Assembly: GCA_902511755.1 (NCBI GenBank)
Contig: CABXGL010000012.1
Coordinates: 1 to 40,955, forward strand
Length of the DNA stretch: 40,955 nt
Reading direction: 5' to 3'
Source of the DNA: an uncultured Bacteroidota bacterium
GTDB taxonomy: Bacteria; Bacteroidota; Bacteroidia; Flavobacteriales; Flavobacteriaceae
Translations under genes and position numbers: made by a program
The notes under the pieces: model-generated
The model's input: only the letters and a program-made list of their open reading frames with translations
Told to the model about the DNA's origin: nothing
Database searches by the model: none
Part shown: positions 16,412 to 25,326 of the stretch, piece after piece
Numbering within the stretch: position 1 is the first letter of the stretch
Layout of the letters: each line of letters starts with the position of its first letter

Positions 16412-19400
16412 ATGAAACTCTTCTGTTTTCTCTACTTACACCTGATAAAACTGCAAGATCTTGAGGCTGCTCTACATTAGCATCAAAACATTGTTTCATA
16501 TTTGGAAAAGCAGTAGTGGTTAAACAAACCTTGTATATGCCAGCTTTTAAATTAGTTAATGACCAATCAGATCCAGAAATCTCTTCTGGAGTGTGACTAA
16601 AATCAGTTGGTCCACCAGTAACAGCTACAGTAAAAGAAAATCCTAGATCACCTTTTACTGTTACCTTTATTGTTCCATCATTAGAATTTCTACATGTTTC
16701 ATCAGTATATTCTATTTTTAGAGTATCCCCTGGAATTGGATAGGGATCACATACATCTCCAATATCATCGTTATCAAAATCTTCTTGACCTGGATTTGGT
16801 GTATTAGGACAATTATCATCCTTGTTTTTAATTCCATCATTATCATAATCATTTGAAAGTACTATTAAACTTATACCAGTTTCTTCAACTTTACTAGAGG
16901 CGCTACTATTGGTCCCTTTTATTAATAAAGGATATGTTTTAGGGACGGCAGTATCTGAAATAGTTAATTCAATAGTTAGTTCACCATCTTGATTTATAGC
17001 TATTTTTTGGGAAGGTGTATATGTAACAGTTGATCCTGCAGGAAGACCAGTAACTGAAAATTCTGTTTCTTCATTATAATTTTTAAAGATCTTATATTTT
17101 ACTTTAAAACTTCCAGTTCCACCTTGATCTATTTTTATTTTATTTTCTTTAGAAGTTAATCTAAGCATTGGGACATCTGAATCAAAATAGGATGAATATA
17201 CACCTCTACCATATGTAGAAGCAAATACAGCATAATCATCTCTCATATCCATGTCAGTAACTCGAACATCACTCATGCCATTAAATCCTTGAGACCAATT
17301 AGGAGAGGCATCTTTAAAATTTTTAGTGTACCAAACACCTAAATCTGTACCAATAATTACTTCATTGGAGACAATAGGGTTTTGTAAGATACATCTTACA
17401 GGCAAATCAGGTAAATCACCCTCTTTATTAACCCATGTTTTTCCAGCATCTGAGGAATAAAAAACATTTTTTACAGCATAGTTATGGAAAGTAACAAAAA
17501 TTTCATTTTCATTTGCTCCAAACTCAATATCAGAAACACTTCCTAAAAACTCGCTGCCTGTAAGATTAGTCCATGTGGGAGAATTTGTGTTGGCATTTTC
17601 AACTTTAAGGACATATCCATTTTCTAAACCTACCATTAGGGTAGAAGTATCATTGCCAAAGGGAGAAACAGTTAGTGCTGAAACATTGGAGAACATTTGA
17701 GAATTACTTAAAATCTTCTTAGTTGCATTTGTATTTAGATCAGCAGTCTGAAAATCATCCCACCCAACATAAGCAGCAATTTCATAATTACCATTATTTC
17801 TGTAATTAGAATAAATCACTCCTAATTTAGAATCTAAAGCTTGAACATTTATGAAATCTCCATATTGAGTTGCTTCATTGTTTATTTGAAAAAGCTGATT
17901 GGATTTAAAATCATAAACATCAACATATCTATTGTATACATAATTTTGCACAAAATAAGGTTTGGTTAAATCCTGTGAAAACATGGAAGCAGCACCGTCT
18001 CCACCACTTGTGTCATGCCCTCGACTAATTGATTCAGTCTTATTTGCTAATAATTGGGTTCCATTATCTTGAAGACCACCAACAAATACATCTGTCATTC
18101 CACTTATTGTAAGTGTACTGTTAAGTCTAGTTGATCTATCACTCCCTTGAACTTGTTTAGTAAGATCTTTAAACATTTCGGATGGAGCAACTGCAATAGT
18201 ATAAAATTGACTTGTTACAAAGTTATTATTTCTAGAACTAATGGTCTCAGAGCCACTAGATTCTGATTTGCTGTAATAAACTCCACCATCATTTCCAAAT
18301 ACTTTTTTTGAAGAATCAACTGGGGAAAAAGCAGCTCCATGCTGATCTGCATGGGCATATGGTTGACCGAATCCTGCATACCAATGAGTAAGTTGATTCC
18401 AAGGATTTGTCCCTCCAGTACTAACAGCTCCTGTTGTTGATTTAAATAAATCTATCCCTCCAGCAAAAATAGTATTAGTATTATTTGGATCACTTTCTAT
18501 TAAAAGATCATAGAATGATTGTCCTCTAGTAAAATCACTAGCATTTATATTGGAATCAGCATCATTAGGAAGAGTAATATCAGTTGGAGCTGAACTAAAC
18601 TCATTAGTAGATTTTAATATTTTAACAGGTGTTTCAGCAACATTTACACTAGCTAAGGCGTATATATCACCATTTCCAGCTATTTCTATTTCTGTCCTTC
18701 TTCCATTTTCTATTGTATGTTTTTTTGTAAAACTTGTTCCTTGGTCATTTGCAACTAAAATATTTCCAGATCCTCCTCCTCTAAAGTTATAAGTTGTTGA
18801 CATCCATAATTTATTAGTGGATGGAGAAATTTCTAAGTCAATAGGTTGGTATAGAATAGTAGAACCTTCAATATATGCCGGAACTTTTGTCCATGAAGAT
18901 CCTGCATCAAGAGATTTCCATATTCCATAATCATCAGGTCCAAAAATATGAGAGGCGGCATCTCTATGGGAAGATGTTCCTGCTGCAATATAAACTTCAG
19001 AATTTCCATTATTATTTCTAACTACCACATCATTTATATAGAAGATTCCTGGAACAACAGTAGTTCCTTTAGAAGTAGAGTATTCTTCCTTTAATGAGAC
19101 AGTAACTGTACCATTATTTAAAGCATTTTTAAGTTTTGCTCCATCTGAAGTGGAAATCATCAATGAAGGAATTTTAATATCACTAGCACCTTCTGTTCCA
19201 CCCATTACAATTGGTGCGGGAGTCCAATCTGATTTGCTTCCATCATTTCTGTTTACTACAATAACAGCTTTCGCACCAGCATCTTGAGCAGTTTTTACTT
19301 TTTGAATAAATGGGCAATCTCCTCTTTCAATTAAGGCAATATTCCCATTCATTACAGCAGCATTAGCAGAAGTTAAACTTTGACATGCATCAGAAGTTGT

Positions 19401-20264
19401 TCCGCCAATTCCATCAGAATCATCTCCAGCCGTTGAACCATCATTTGCAAGAATTAGATTATGGACAATTGGATTTTTAGTTAATGAGGGGCCAAATGAA
19501 GCAGCTACATAAGTATAAGGTCCTAATCCACTTGGAACAGTAACCTCAACAAAATTTCCGGGACTTATATAAGTAATTTCAGAATCAGATTTTCCTCCAA
19601 ATACATTTGACCATGTATTTCCACCATCAGCAGATTTCCAAAGACCATTTCCTAATGCTTCAGCACCTGTATAGGATTCTCCAGTTCCTACATAAAATAT
19701 TTTTGTGTTATTTGGATCATATGTAATACTAGATACAGGAATATTGTCAGGAATTCCTTGAGTAATATGGTCCCATGTGGAACTTTGATTAGATATATTA
19801 GTATTTTTAAATAGTCCACCACTAACACCTCCTGCAAAAACAGTTTCACTAGATCCGTCATTAGGATCAAACATTAACCCTTTGGTTCTTCCACCTACGT
19901 TTCCAGGTCCTCTTTCTTTCCATTTCATATCACTTGATTCTCCAGGAACAAGTGGAGATTTCTTTGAATTAAATCTAATTTTTCTTAATTCATATTGTAA
20001 TTCAAATAGTTTCTCAGGATTTGGTTTTCCCTCCATTGGATTCATAGAAAGTTCCCACATTTTTTCAGAATATTTATTGGGAGGAAGTTCTATCTTTCTT
20101 CTTTCTTCTTTAGATAGATTATAAGTTTCCTTAAAAGGACTATTCTCTAAATTTTCTTTGTGAATGCTTCTTTTATATTTAATTGACAAAGAATCAAAAT
20201 TGACAGATAAAATCAATAAAAAAATTGATGAAACAATTAGATATATAAGATTCTTATTTTTCAA
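16005..20264 (-). CDS. T9SS-secreted VPS10/BNR beta-propeller protein with PA domain (copy B)
   Basis: 1419 residues, TTG start at 20264, 31 bp downstream of an exact -7 box. Order: N-terminal hydrophobic signal/anchor (about 5-24); propeptide-like region; the RGPGNVGGRTKG motif near residue 117 that opens a sortilin/VPS10-like beta-propeller with Asp-box motifs (KSADGGNTW, KSLDAGSSW, SSDAGKTW); a protease-associated (PA) domain inserted at about residues 224-400 (NIALIERGDCPF, AGAKAVIVVN); an Ig-like domain (about 1030-1130); one thrombospondin-type-3 repeat (about 1138-1174, DNCPNTPNPGQ); SprB-like domains starting at ETCRNSNDGTI; and a type A T9SS sorting domain (about 1341-1419, SPNPANASSKLW to the end). 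It is exported by T9SS to the cell surface or medium. Such propellers bind or cleave polymers or peptides. I see no clear catalytic residues. Confidence 0.85.
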   Translation of the reverse strand: MKNKNLIYLIVSSIFLLILSVNFDSLSIKYKRSIHKENLENSPFKETYNLSKEERRKIELPPNKYSEKMWELSMNPMEGKPNPEKLFELQYELRKIRFNSKKSPLVPGESSDMKWKERGPGNVGGRTKGLMFDPNDGSSETVFAGGVSGGLFKNTNISNQSSTWDHITQGIPDNIPVSSITYDPNNTKIFYVGTGESYTGAEALGNGLWKSADGGNTWSNVFGGKSDSEITYISPGNFVEVTVPSGLGPYTYVAASFGPSLTKNPIVHNLILANDGSTAGDDSDGIGGTTSDACQSLTSANAAVMNGNIALIERGDCPFIQKVKTAQDAGAKAVIVVNRNDGSKSDWTPAPIVMGGTEGASDIKIPSLMISTSDGAKLKNALNNGTVTVSLKEEYSTSKGTTVVPGIFYINDVVVRNNNGNSEVYIAAGTSSHRDAASHIFGPDDYGIWKSLDAGSSWTKVPAYIEGSTILYQPIDLEISPSTNKLWMSTTYNFRGGGSGNILVANDQGTSFTKKHTIENGRRTEIEIAGNGDIYALASVNVAETPVKILKSTNEFSSAPTDITLPNDADSNINASDFTRGQSFYDLLIESDPNNTNTIFAGGIDLFKSTTGAVSTGGTNPWNQLTHWYAGFGQPYAHADQHGAAFSPVDSSKKVFGNDGGVYYSKSESSGSETISSRNNNFVTSQFYTIAVAPSEMFKDLTKQVQGSDRSTRLNSTLTISGMTDVFVGGLQDNGTQLLANKTESISRGHDTSGGDGAASMFSQDLTKPYFVQNYVYNRYVDVYDFKSNQLFQINNEATQYGDFINVQALDSKLGVIYSNYRNNGNYEIAAYVGWDDFQTADLNTNATKKILSNSQMFSNVSALTVSPFGNDTSTLMVGLENGYVLKVENANTNSPTWTNLTGSEFLGSVSDIEFGANENEIFVTFHNYAVKNVFYSSDAGKTWVNKEGDLPDLPVRCILQNPIVSNEVIIGTDLGVWYTKNFKDASPNWSQGFNGMSDVRVTDMDMRDDYAVFASTYGRGVYSSYFDSDVPMLRLTSKENKIKIDQGGTGSFKVKYKIFKNYNEETEFSVTGLPAGSTVTYTPSQKIAINQDGELTIELTISDTAVPKTYPLLIKGTNSSASSKVEETGISLIVLSNDYDNDGIKNKDDNCPNTPNPGQEDFDNDDIGDVCDPYPIPGDTLKIEYTDETCRNSNDGTIKVTVKGDLGFSFTVAVTGGPTDFSHTPEEISGSDWSLTNLKAGIYKVCLTTTAFPNMKQCFDANVEQPQDLAVLSGVSRENRRVSLDMSGGTKYNILLNGNLITTYDDNIDLSLSPGINTIRVTANKECQGIYEEIIFISEDILLSPNPANASSKLWVGGFDDNVNLTLFDITGRVIWTRNDKVPYSRSLNVPFNDVKSGLYILKVDSKTIKKSIKVIRE

Positions 20265-20294
20265 AATATAAATTCTATCAATTAATTAGGGTAC

Positions 20295-20302
20295 CAAATA
20301 TA
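20295..20302 (-). promoter_or_regulatory. -7 promoter box of T9SS gene copy B
   Basis: TATATTTG on the minus strand, an exact TAnnTTTG match, 31 bp upstream of the TTG start, in the 97-bp gap between the two cassettes. It suggests copy B is transcribed independently of copy A. No clear terminator is seen in the same gap. Confidence 0.5.
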
Positions 20303-20361
20303 AAAAATCATTTTATAATAAACCTATTGATTTATAACCTTTTAATATAATATGAAAAGCA

Positions 20362-21027
20362 CTATTGAACAGTAAATTTATAGATTCCAGACTCGGAATG
20401 ATTTCCATTATTATCTTTTGCTACAATTCTCCAATAATAAACCCCAGCTGTGAGTGAAACGGTTTTAGTTGTAGCTGACTGATCAGCACTTATTATAGTC
20501 GTAGCATTTGTTTTATCTAATTTGACATCAAACTTATGCGTGTCTCCAACATCAACATCTGAAACCTTCCAAGAAAGTTCAATAGATTCAGCTGAGACTG
20601 TAGTTCCGTTTTTAGGAGCAATTATTTCAGCTGGAAATGGAGCATGATTAGAATCTGCAGCACCAGATAAATAAAATTTCCAAACTTCAGATTTTGCCGT
20701 TTTTGAAGTAGTCTTATTTTTTGAAGTAATTTGCCATGAATAAGGCCTCCCCTTAGGCAACGTAATTTCTACTGTATTAGTACTAGTGTTTTGTGTTACC
20801 GTTTTACTAGAAATCAAATCAATAATAGTAATTGTATAGGTGTCAGTATTGTCAGATTTATTCCATTCGAACTTAACTTTATCAACCTCTAAACATTGTG
20901 AATTGTTTGCTGGTTTAGAAAGGCTTGCAGATGCAGGATCTACTGGAGCCCTAAACTCATAAGTTTTAGAACATGAAATGGTTATCATAGAAAATAAACA
21001 CAATGATATGATTAATATCTTTTTCAT
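20362..21027 (-). CDS. lipoprotein with two FN3-like domains (copy A)
   Basis: 221 residues, paralogue of the 15301-16008 protein. The signal peptide MKKILIISLCLFSMITIS ends at the lipobox Cys. The mature N-terminus is short (CSKTYEFRAPVD) and lacks the Gly/Asp-rich tether of copy B. Two FN3-like units follow (LSKPANNSQCLEVDKVKFEW to WKFYLSG; PFPAEIIAPKNGTTV to YYWRIVAKDNNG). It overlaps the upstream T9SS gene by 4 bp, exactly as in the other copy, so the two-gene unit duplicated as a unit. Judged by eye, the mature parts are clearly homologous but well diverged, while the first 12 codons are identical. Confidence 0.8.
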   Translation of the reverse strand: MKKILIISLCLFSMITISCSKTYEFRAPVDPASASLSKPANNSQCLEVDKVKFEWNKSDNTDTYTITIIDLISSKTVTQNTSTNTVEITLPKGRPYSWQITSKNKTTSKTAKSEVWKFYLSGAADSNHAPFPAEIIAPKNGTTVSAESIELSWKVSDVDVGDTHKFDVKLDKTNATTIISADQSATTKTVSLTAGVYYWRIVAKDNNGNHSESGIYKFTVQ

Positions 21028-21430
21028 TCTCTAATTACTTTAATTGATTTTTTAATTGTTTTGGAATCTACTTTTAGAATATAAAGTCCAGATTTAACAT
21101 CATTAAATGGCACATTCAGTGATCTTGAATATGGTACTTTATCGTTTCTAGTCCAGATAACTCTTCCTGTAATATCAAACAATGTAAGATTTACATTATC
21201 ATCAAATCCACCTACCCATAATTTAGAAGAAGCATTAGCTGGGTTAGGACTTAATAGAATATCTTCAGATATAAAGATTATTTCTTCATAAATTCCTTGG
21301 CATTCTTTGTTGGCAGTTACTCTAATGGTATTAATACCAGGGCTTAATGATAGATCTATATTATCATCATAAGTTGTAATTAAGTTTCCGTTAAGTAAGA
21401 TATTATATTTGGTTCCTCCACTCATGTCTA
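20991..21430. repeat. 440-bp direct repeat, copy 2
   Basis: Partner of 15972-16411. It spans the same features (C-terminal sorting domain, ATGA junction, start of the lipoprotein signal peptide), with one mismatch at 21411. Confidence 0.9.
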
Positions 21431-24400
21431 GGACAATTTGGTTTTTATCTCTATCAATATTGGAAACTACACCTAAATCTGCTGGCTCTTTTATATTAGC
21501 ATTAAAACATTGGTTTAAAGTTGAAAAAGCAGTTGAAGTAATACAAACCCAATAGTTACCAGCTTTTAAATTATTTAATGACCATGTTGAACTTGAAATA
21601 TTTTCTGGAGTATGACTAAATCCAGTAGGACCTCCAGTAATCTTTATATTAAAAGGCTGACTAAATTCTCCTTTAATTGTTAATTGAATACTTCCATTAT
21701 CAGAACTTTTACACGTTTCATCAGATGCTTTTAAAGAAAATGTATCTTTAGGAACTGGGTTTGGATCACAAACATCTCCTTGACCATCACCATCAAAATC
21801 TTTTTGATCAGTATTTGCATTATAAGGACAATTATCACTTGCATTTAAAATAGTATCTCCATCAATATCATCATCACAAGCATCTCCTTTGCCGTCTCCA
21901 TCAATATCCGATTGATTTGCATTAGCATTGATTGGGCAATTATCGACATCGTTATTAATTCCATCTCCATCCTTATCGTCATCACAAACATCTCCCTTTC
22001 CATCCCCATCTAAATCTGCTTGATCCGTATTAACAATTGATGGGCAGTTGTCATTAACATTTAAAATAGTGTCTCCATCTTTATCGTCGTCACAAACATC
22101 TCCTATTCCATCACCATCCATATCCGCTTGATCCGTATTTGCTTTGTTAGGGCAGTTGTCACTTGCGTTTAAAATAGTATCTCCATCAATATCATCATCA
22201 CAGACATCTCCTTTACCATCCCCATCTGTGTCTTTTTGATCGGCATTTGCAGTATTTACACAGTTATCTGTATCATCAAAAACTCCATCCGCATCAGAAT
22301 CATCACAAACATCACCAACTCCATCTCCATCTGTATCCTTTTGATCAGCATTAGCTTTATTAGGACAGTTGTCATCATCATTTAAAATTCCATCCCCATC
22401 TAAATCATTTGAATTATTTGCTATTACTGTTAATACAACTCCAACTGTATCTAGTGTTACAGAAGATGATCCATCAGTTGCATCTATTACTAAGTTGTAT
22501 GTTTTAACATCAGCATCAGAGGGCACATCTATTTTAATAGTCACCTCCCCATTTGCATCAATTGTACTGTTGTTTGCTGGGGTGTAGGTATAAGTTGCTC
22601 CACTTGGTCCACCACTTACTGTAAATGTGGTTTGTTTATTGTATCCTCCTAAAACTTTATATTTAATTTTAAATGTACCAGATTCATTTTGTTTTACAGA
22701 AAGAGTACTGGGAACGGCATCTTCTAAAAATAATTTTGGGGTATCAGAATCAAATTTGGATGAAAAAATACCTCTACCATAGGTTCCTGCAAAAACCTTA
22801 AAATCATCTCTCATATCTAAATCAGTAACTCTAACATTACTCATCCCATTGTAAGATTGAGACCAATTTGGCGAGCTATCACTAAAGTTTTTTGTATGCC
22901 AAACTCCTAAATCAGTTCCAATAATTACCTCTTTAGGATCAATAGGATTTTGAAGAATACATCTTACAGGAATATTAGGAAGGTCACCATCTTTTTTGGA
23001 CCATGAAGAACCTCCATCGGAAGAATAAAAAACATTATTGACACCGTAGTTGTGCATGGTTACGAAAATTTCATTTGCAGTTTTTCCAAATTCAATATCC
23101 GATACACTACCAACAAATTCAGAACCAGTAATTTTAGTCCATGTTATATCTCCTGCTACGTTAACTCGTAATAAATTTCCATCTTCAAGACCTACCATTA
23201 AAATGGAAGTACTAGTTGTTCCAAAAGGTGAAACAGTTAATGCAGAAACATTACCAGTTAATAATGCATTTGTAAGTATAGTTTTTTTAGGACCAAAATC
23301 AGAAAAATCATCCCAATCATTGTAAAGGGCAATTTGATTAGTCCCGCCACTTCGGTAATTTGAATAAAGGTAGCCTTTCTTTGAATCTAAAGCTTGGGTA
23401 GTTATAAAATCTCCATTACTGGTATCTTCATCATTAATTGTTCTTCTAGTATTGTTACTAAAATCCCATACATCTACAGCTTGATTGTAAACATAATTTG
23501 TAATGAAATAAGGATTTGAATTATCTTGAGAAAACATAGATGCAGCTCCATCTCCTCCAGAAGCCATGGTAGCTTTACTAATTGCATCATTATTATTTGC
23601 GATCAATTGACTTCCATTGTCTTGTAAACCACTAATAACAACATCAGTCATTCCACTAATTGGTAGAGGATAAAAAGCATATGAACTTATGTCATAACCA
23701 GAAACAGTTTTATTTAAATCTTTAAACATTTCCGAGGGAGCAACACCAATAGTATACATTTGAGATGTATTTAAGTTGTTGTTTCTAGAAGATGCTGTTT
23801 CAGTTCCAGATTCAGTTTTAGAATAATATATACCTCCGTCATTACCAAACAATTTTTTTGAAGAATCCGTATTTCCAAAAACCATACTATGTTGATCAGC
23901 ATGGATATATTGATGTGTGAACCCTCCATACCAATGAGATATTTGTGTCCAAGGATTAACATTTGGATCAGAATTTTCACCTCCAGTAGTAGATTTAAAT
24001 ATATCAATTCCTCCTATATATATGTGTTCAGGGTTATTAGGATCTGAATCTAGCATCAAATCATAGAAAGATTGTCCTCTAGTGAAATCATCCGCACTAA
24101 TTCCACCATCTGCATCATCAGGTAAGGTAAGCTCTGTTGGAGTAGTAGCAAAAAAATCTGTTGATTTATATACTTTAGGTTTATTATTAACTTGTACTAA
24201 GACATAAATTTTACCATTTGAAGTAACTTCCATTTCTGTTCTTCTACCATTAGTCACTTCATGTTTTACATCAAAAGATGTGACATCAGCATTAGACTTT
24301 AGAATTGTTCCTCCAGTTCCATAGGCTCTTTTAGTTGTACAAGCCCAAATTAAATTGTCACCATCAATTTCTAAATCTATCACTTCATATGTTTGACCAT

Positions 24401-25280
24401 TAGAATTTTTAGCATCAATCTTTGTAAAATTAGCTCCAGCATCAGTAGATTTATAAATTCCATAACCACTTAAACCAACCCAGCCAGCTCCATCATAACC
24501 AGGACTGGAAGAAAAAATAACTTCGGAACTTCCACTGTTATTTCTTACAACTATGTCATTAATATAAATTAGCCCCTCTTTTCCATAATTTCCATCTCTT
24601 CCACCAAATATTTTAGTCCATGTTGCTCCACCATCAGCAGATTTCCAAACACCATTTCCAGGACCATCACTAGTGTAAGATTCTCCTGTACCTGCATAAA
24701 ATATTTGTTTATTATTCGGATCATAAGCCATTGAAGAGACTGGAATGTTTTCAGGTATTCCATCAATTTTAACCCATTGTGAGTTTGGATCTGAAATATT
24801 GGTGTTTTTAAATAAACCTCCAGTAACTCCACCTGCAAAAACAGTTTCATCAGTGCTATCATTTGGATCAAAAAGCATTCCTTTTGTTCTACCACCAACA
24901 TTATTAGGACCTCTTTCATTCCATTTTGCTGTTGCTGATTCACCTGGCACTATTGATTCTCTAAATGAAGAGGGATCATCTAAACGTCTGGAATTATTAA
25001 GTTCCTCTTGTAATTCAAATAATTCTTCAAAAAGAGGTCTCCCTTCTATTGGATCCATAGATACTCTCCATAGTTGTTCAAAATATTTATTTGGAGGGAG
25101 CTCAATTTCTCTTCTTTCTTCTTTTGAAAGTTGATATGTTTCCTTAAAAGGATTGTTTTCTAAATTTTCTTTATGAATCATTCTGGTTATTTCAACAGAA
25201 ATACTTTTATGATTAATAAATAGGATCATCAAAATAGATGACAATAGAAATAAGGAATATTTTCGAAATTTAGAATTCAA
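21024..25280 (-). CDS. T9SS-secreted VPS10/BNR beta-propeller protein with six TSP3 repeats (copy A)
   Basis: About 1418 residues from the TTG at 25280. The frame extends to a TTG at 25304, but that codon lies in an exact -7 box (25302-25309), and the shorter start aligns with copy B. Order: hydrophobic N-terminal signal; RGPNNVGGRTKG motif; VPS10/sortilin-like propeller with Asp boxes (KSADGGATW, SSDGGSSW) but no PA insertion, the chain passing directly from FGGRDGNYGKEG to LIYINDIVV; Ig-like domain; six calcium-type thrombospondin-3 repeats (DNCPNKANADQKDTDGDG type); SprB-like domains; and a type A T9SS sorting domain identical to copy B. Surface-exposed or released. The acidic repeats should bind Ca2+ and act as a stiff spacer. 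Ligand or substrate is unknown. Confidence 0.85.
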   Translation of the reverse strand: MNSKFRKYSLFLLSSILMILFINHKSISVEITRMIHKENLENNPFKETYQLSKEERREIELPPNKYFEQLWRVSMDPIEGRPLFEELFELQEELNNSRRLDDPSSFRESIVPGESATAKWNERGPNNVGGRTKGMLFDPNDSTDETVFAGGVTGGLFKNTNISDPNSQWVKIDGIPENIPVSSMAYDPNNKQIFYAGTGESYTSDGPGNGVWKSADGGATWTKIFGGRDGNYGKEGLIYINDIVVRNNSGSSEVIFSSSPGYDGAGWVGLSGYGIYKSTDAGANFTKIDAKNSNGQTYEVIDLEIDGDNLIWACTTKRAYGTGGTILKSNADVTSFDVKHEVTNGRRTEMEVTSNGKIYVLVQVNNKPKVYKSTDFFATTPTELTLPDDADGGISADDFTRGQSFYDLMLDSDPNNPEHIYIGGIDIFKSTTGGENSDPNVNPWTQISHWYGGFTHQYIHADQHSMVFGNTDSSKKLFGNDGGIYYSKTESGTETASSRNNNLNTSQMYTIGVAPSEMFKDLNKTVSGYDISSYAFYPLPISGMTDVVISGLQDNGSQLIANNNDAISKATMASGGDGAASMFSQDNSNPYFITNYVYNQAVDVWDFSNNTRRTINDEDTSNGDFITTQALDSKKGYLYSNYRSGGTNQIALYNDWDDFSDFGPKKTILTNALLTGNVSALTVSPFGTTSTSILMVGLEDGNLLRVNVAGDITWTKITGSEFVGSVSDIEFGKTANEIFVTMHNYGVNNVFYSSDGGSSWSKKDGDLPNIPVRCILQNPIDPKEVIIGTDLGVWHTKNFSDSSPNWSQSYNGMSNVRVTDLDMRDDFKVFAGTYGRGIFSSKFDSDTPKLFLEDAVPSTLSVKQNESGTFKIKYKVLGGYNKQTTFTVSGGPSGATYTYTPANNSTIDANGEVTIKIDVPSDADVKTYNLVIDATDGSSSVTLDTVGVVLTVIANNSNDLDGDGILNDDDNCPNKANADQKDTDGDGVGDVCDDSDADGVFDDTDNCVNTANADQKDTDGDGKGDVCDDDIDGDTILNASDNCPNKANTDQADMDGDGIGDVCDDDKDGDTILNVNDNCPSIVNTDQADLDGDGKGDVCDDDKDGDGINNDVDNCPINANANQSDIDGDGKGDACDDDIDGDTILNASDNCPYNANTDQKDFDGDGQGDVCDPNPVPKDTFSLKASDETCKSSDNGSIQLTIKGEFSQPFNIKITGGPTGFSHTPENISSSTWSLNNLKAGNYWVCITSTAFSTLNQCFNANIKEPADLGVVSNIDRDKNQIVLDMSGGTKYNILLNGNLITTYDDNIDLSLSPGINTIRVTANKECQGIYEEIIFISEDILLSPNPANASSKLWVGGFDDNVNLTLFDITGRVIWTRNDKVPYSRSLNVPFNDVKSGLYILKVDSKTIKKSIKVIRE
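21768..22410 (-). repeat. six tandem thrombospondin type 3 repeat units
   Basis: Six units of about 102-111 bp within T9SS copy A. Each encodes DNCPxxAN(A/T)DQxDxDGDGxGDxCD. The second unit has Val in place of Pro after the Cys. Asp-rich DxDxDG motifs are calcium-binding in this family. Copy B has one such unit. Confidence 0.85.
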
Positions 25281-25301
25281 TACTTTACTGTTATAACTTC
25301 T

Positions 25302-25309
25302 CAAATATA
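25302..25309 (-). promoter_or_regulatory. -7 promoter box of T9SS gene copy A
   Basis: TATATTTG on the minus strand, an exact TAnnTTTG match and identical to the copy B box. It overlaps the most upstream TTG of the frame, which argues for the start at 25280. Confidence 0.5.
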
Positions 25310-25326
25310 ATAAATCGAAAATAAAA

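Noticed and set aside
21768-22410. Regular ~105-bp tandem repeats that could suggest a CRISPR-like or satellite array
   Set aside because: They are in frame, encode consecutive thrombospondin type 3 units with conserved Asp/Cys, and vary at the DNA level as coding repeats do. No short identical repeat/spacer pattern is present.
22369-25134. Several plus- and minus-strand ORFs of 60-129 codons inside the T9SS genes
   Set aside because: They have no recognisable motifs or starts, and they mirror codon patterns of the large minus-strand frames.
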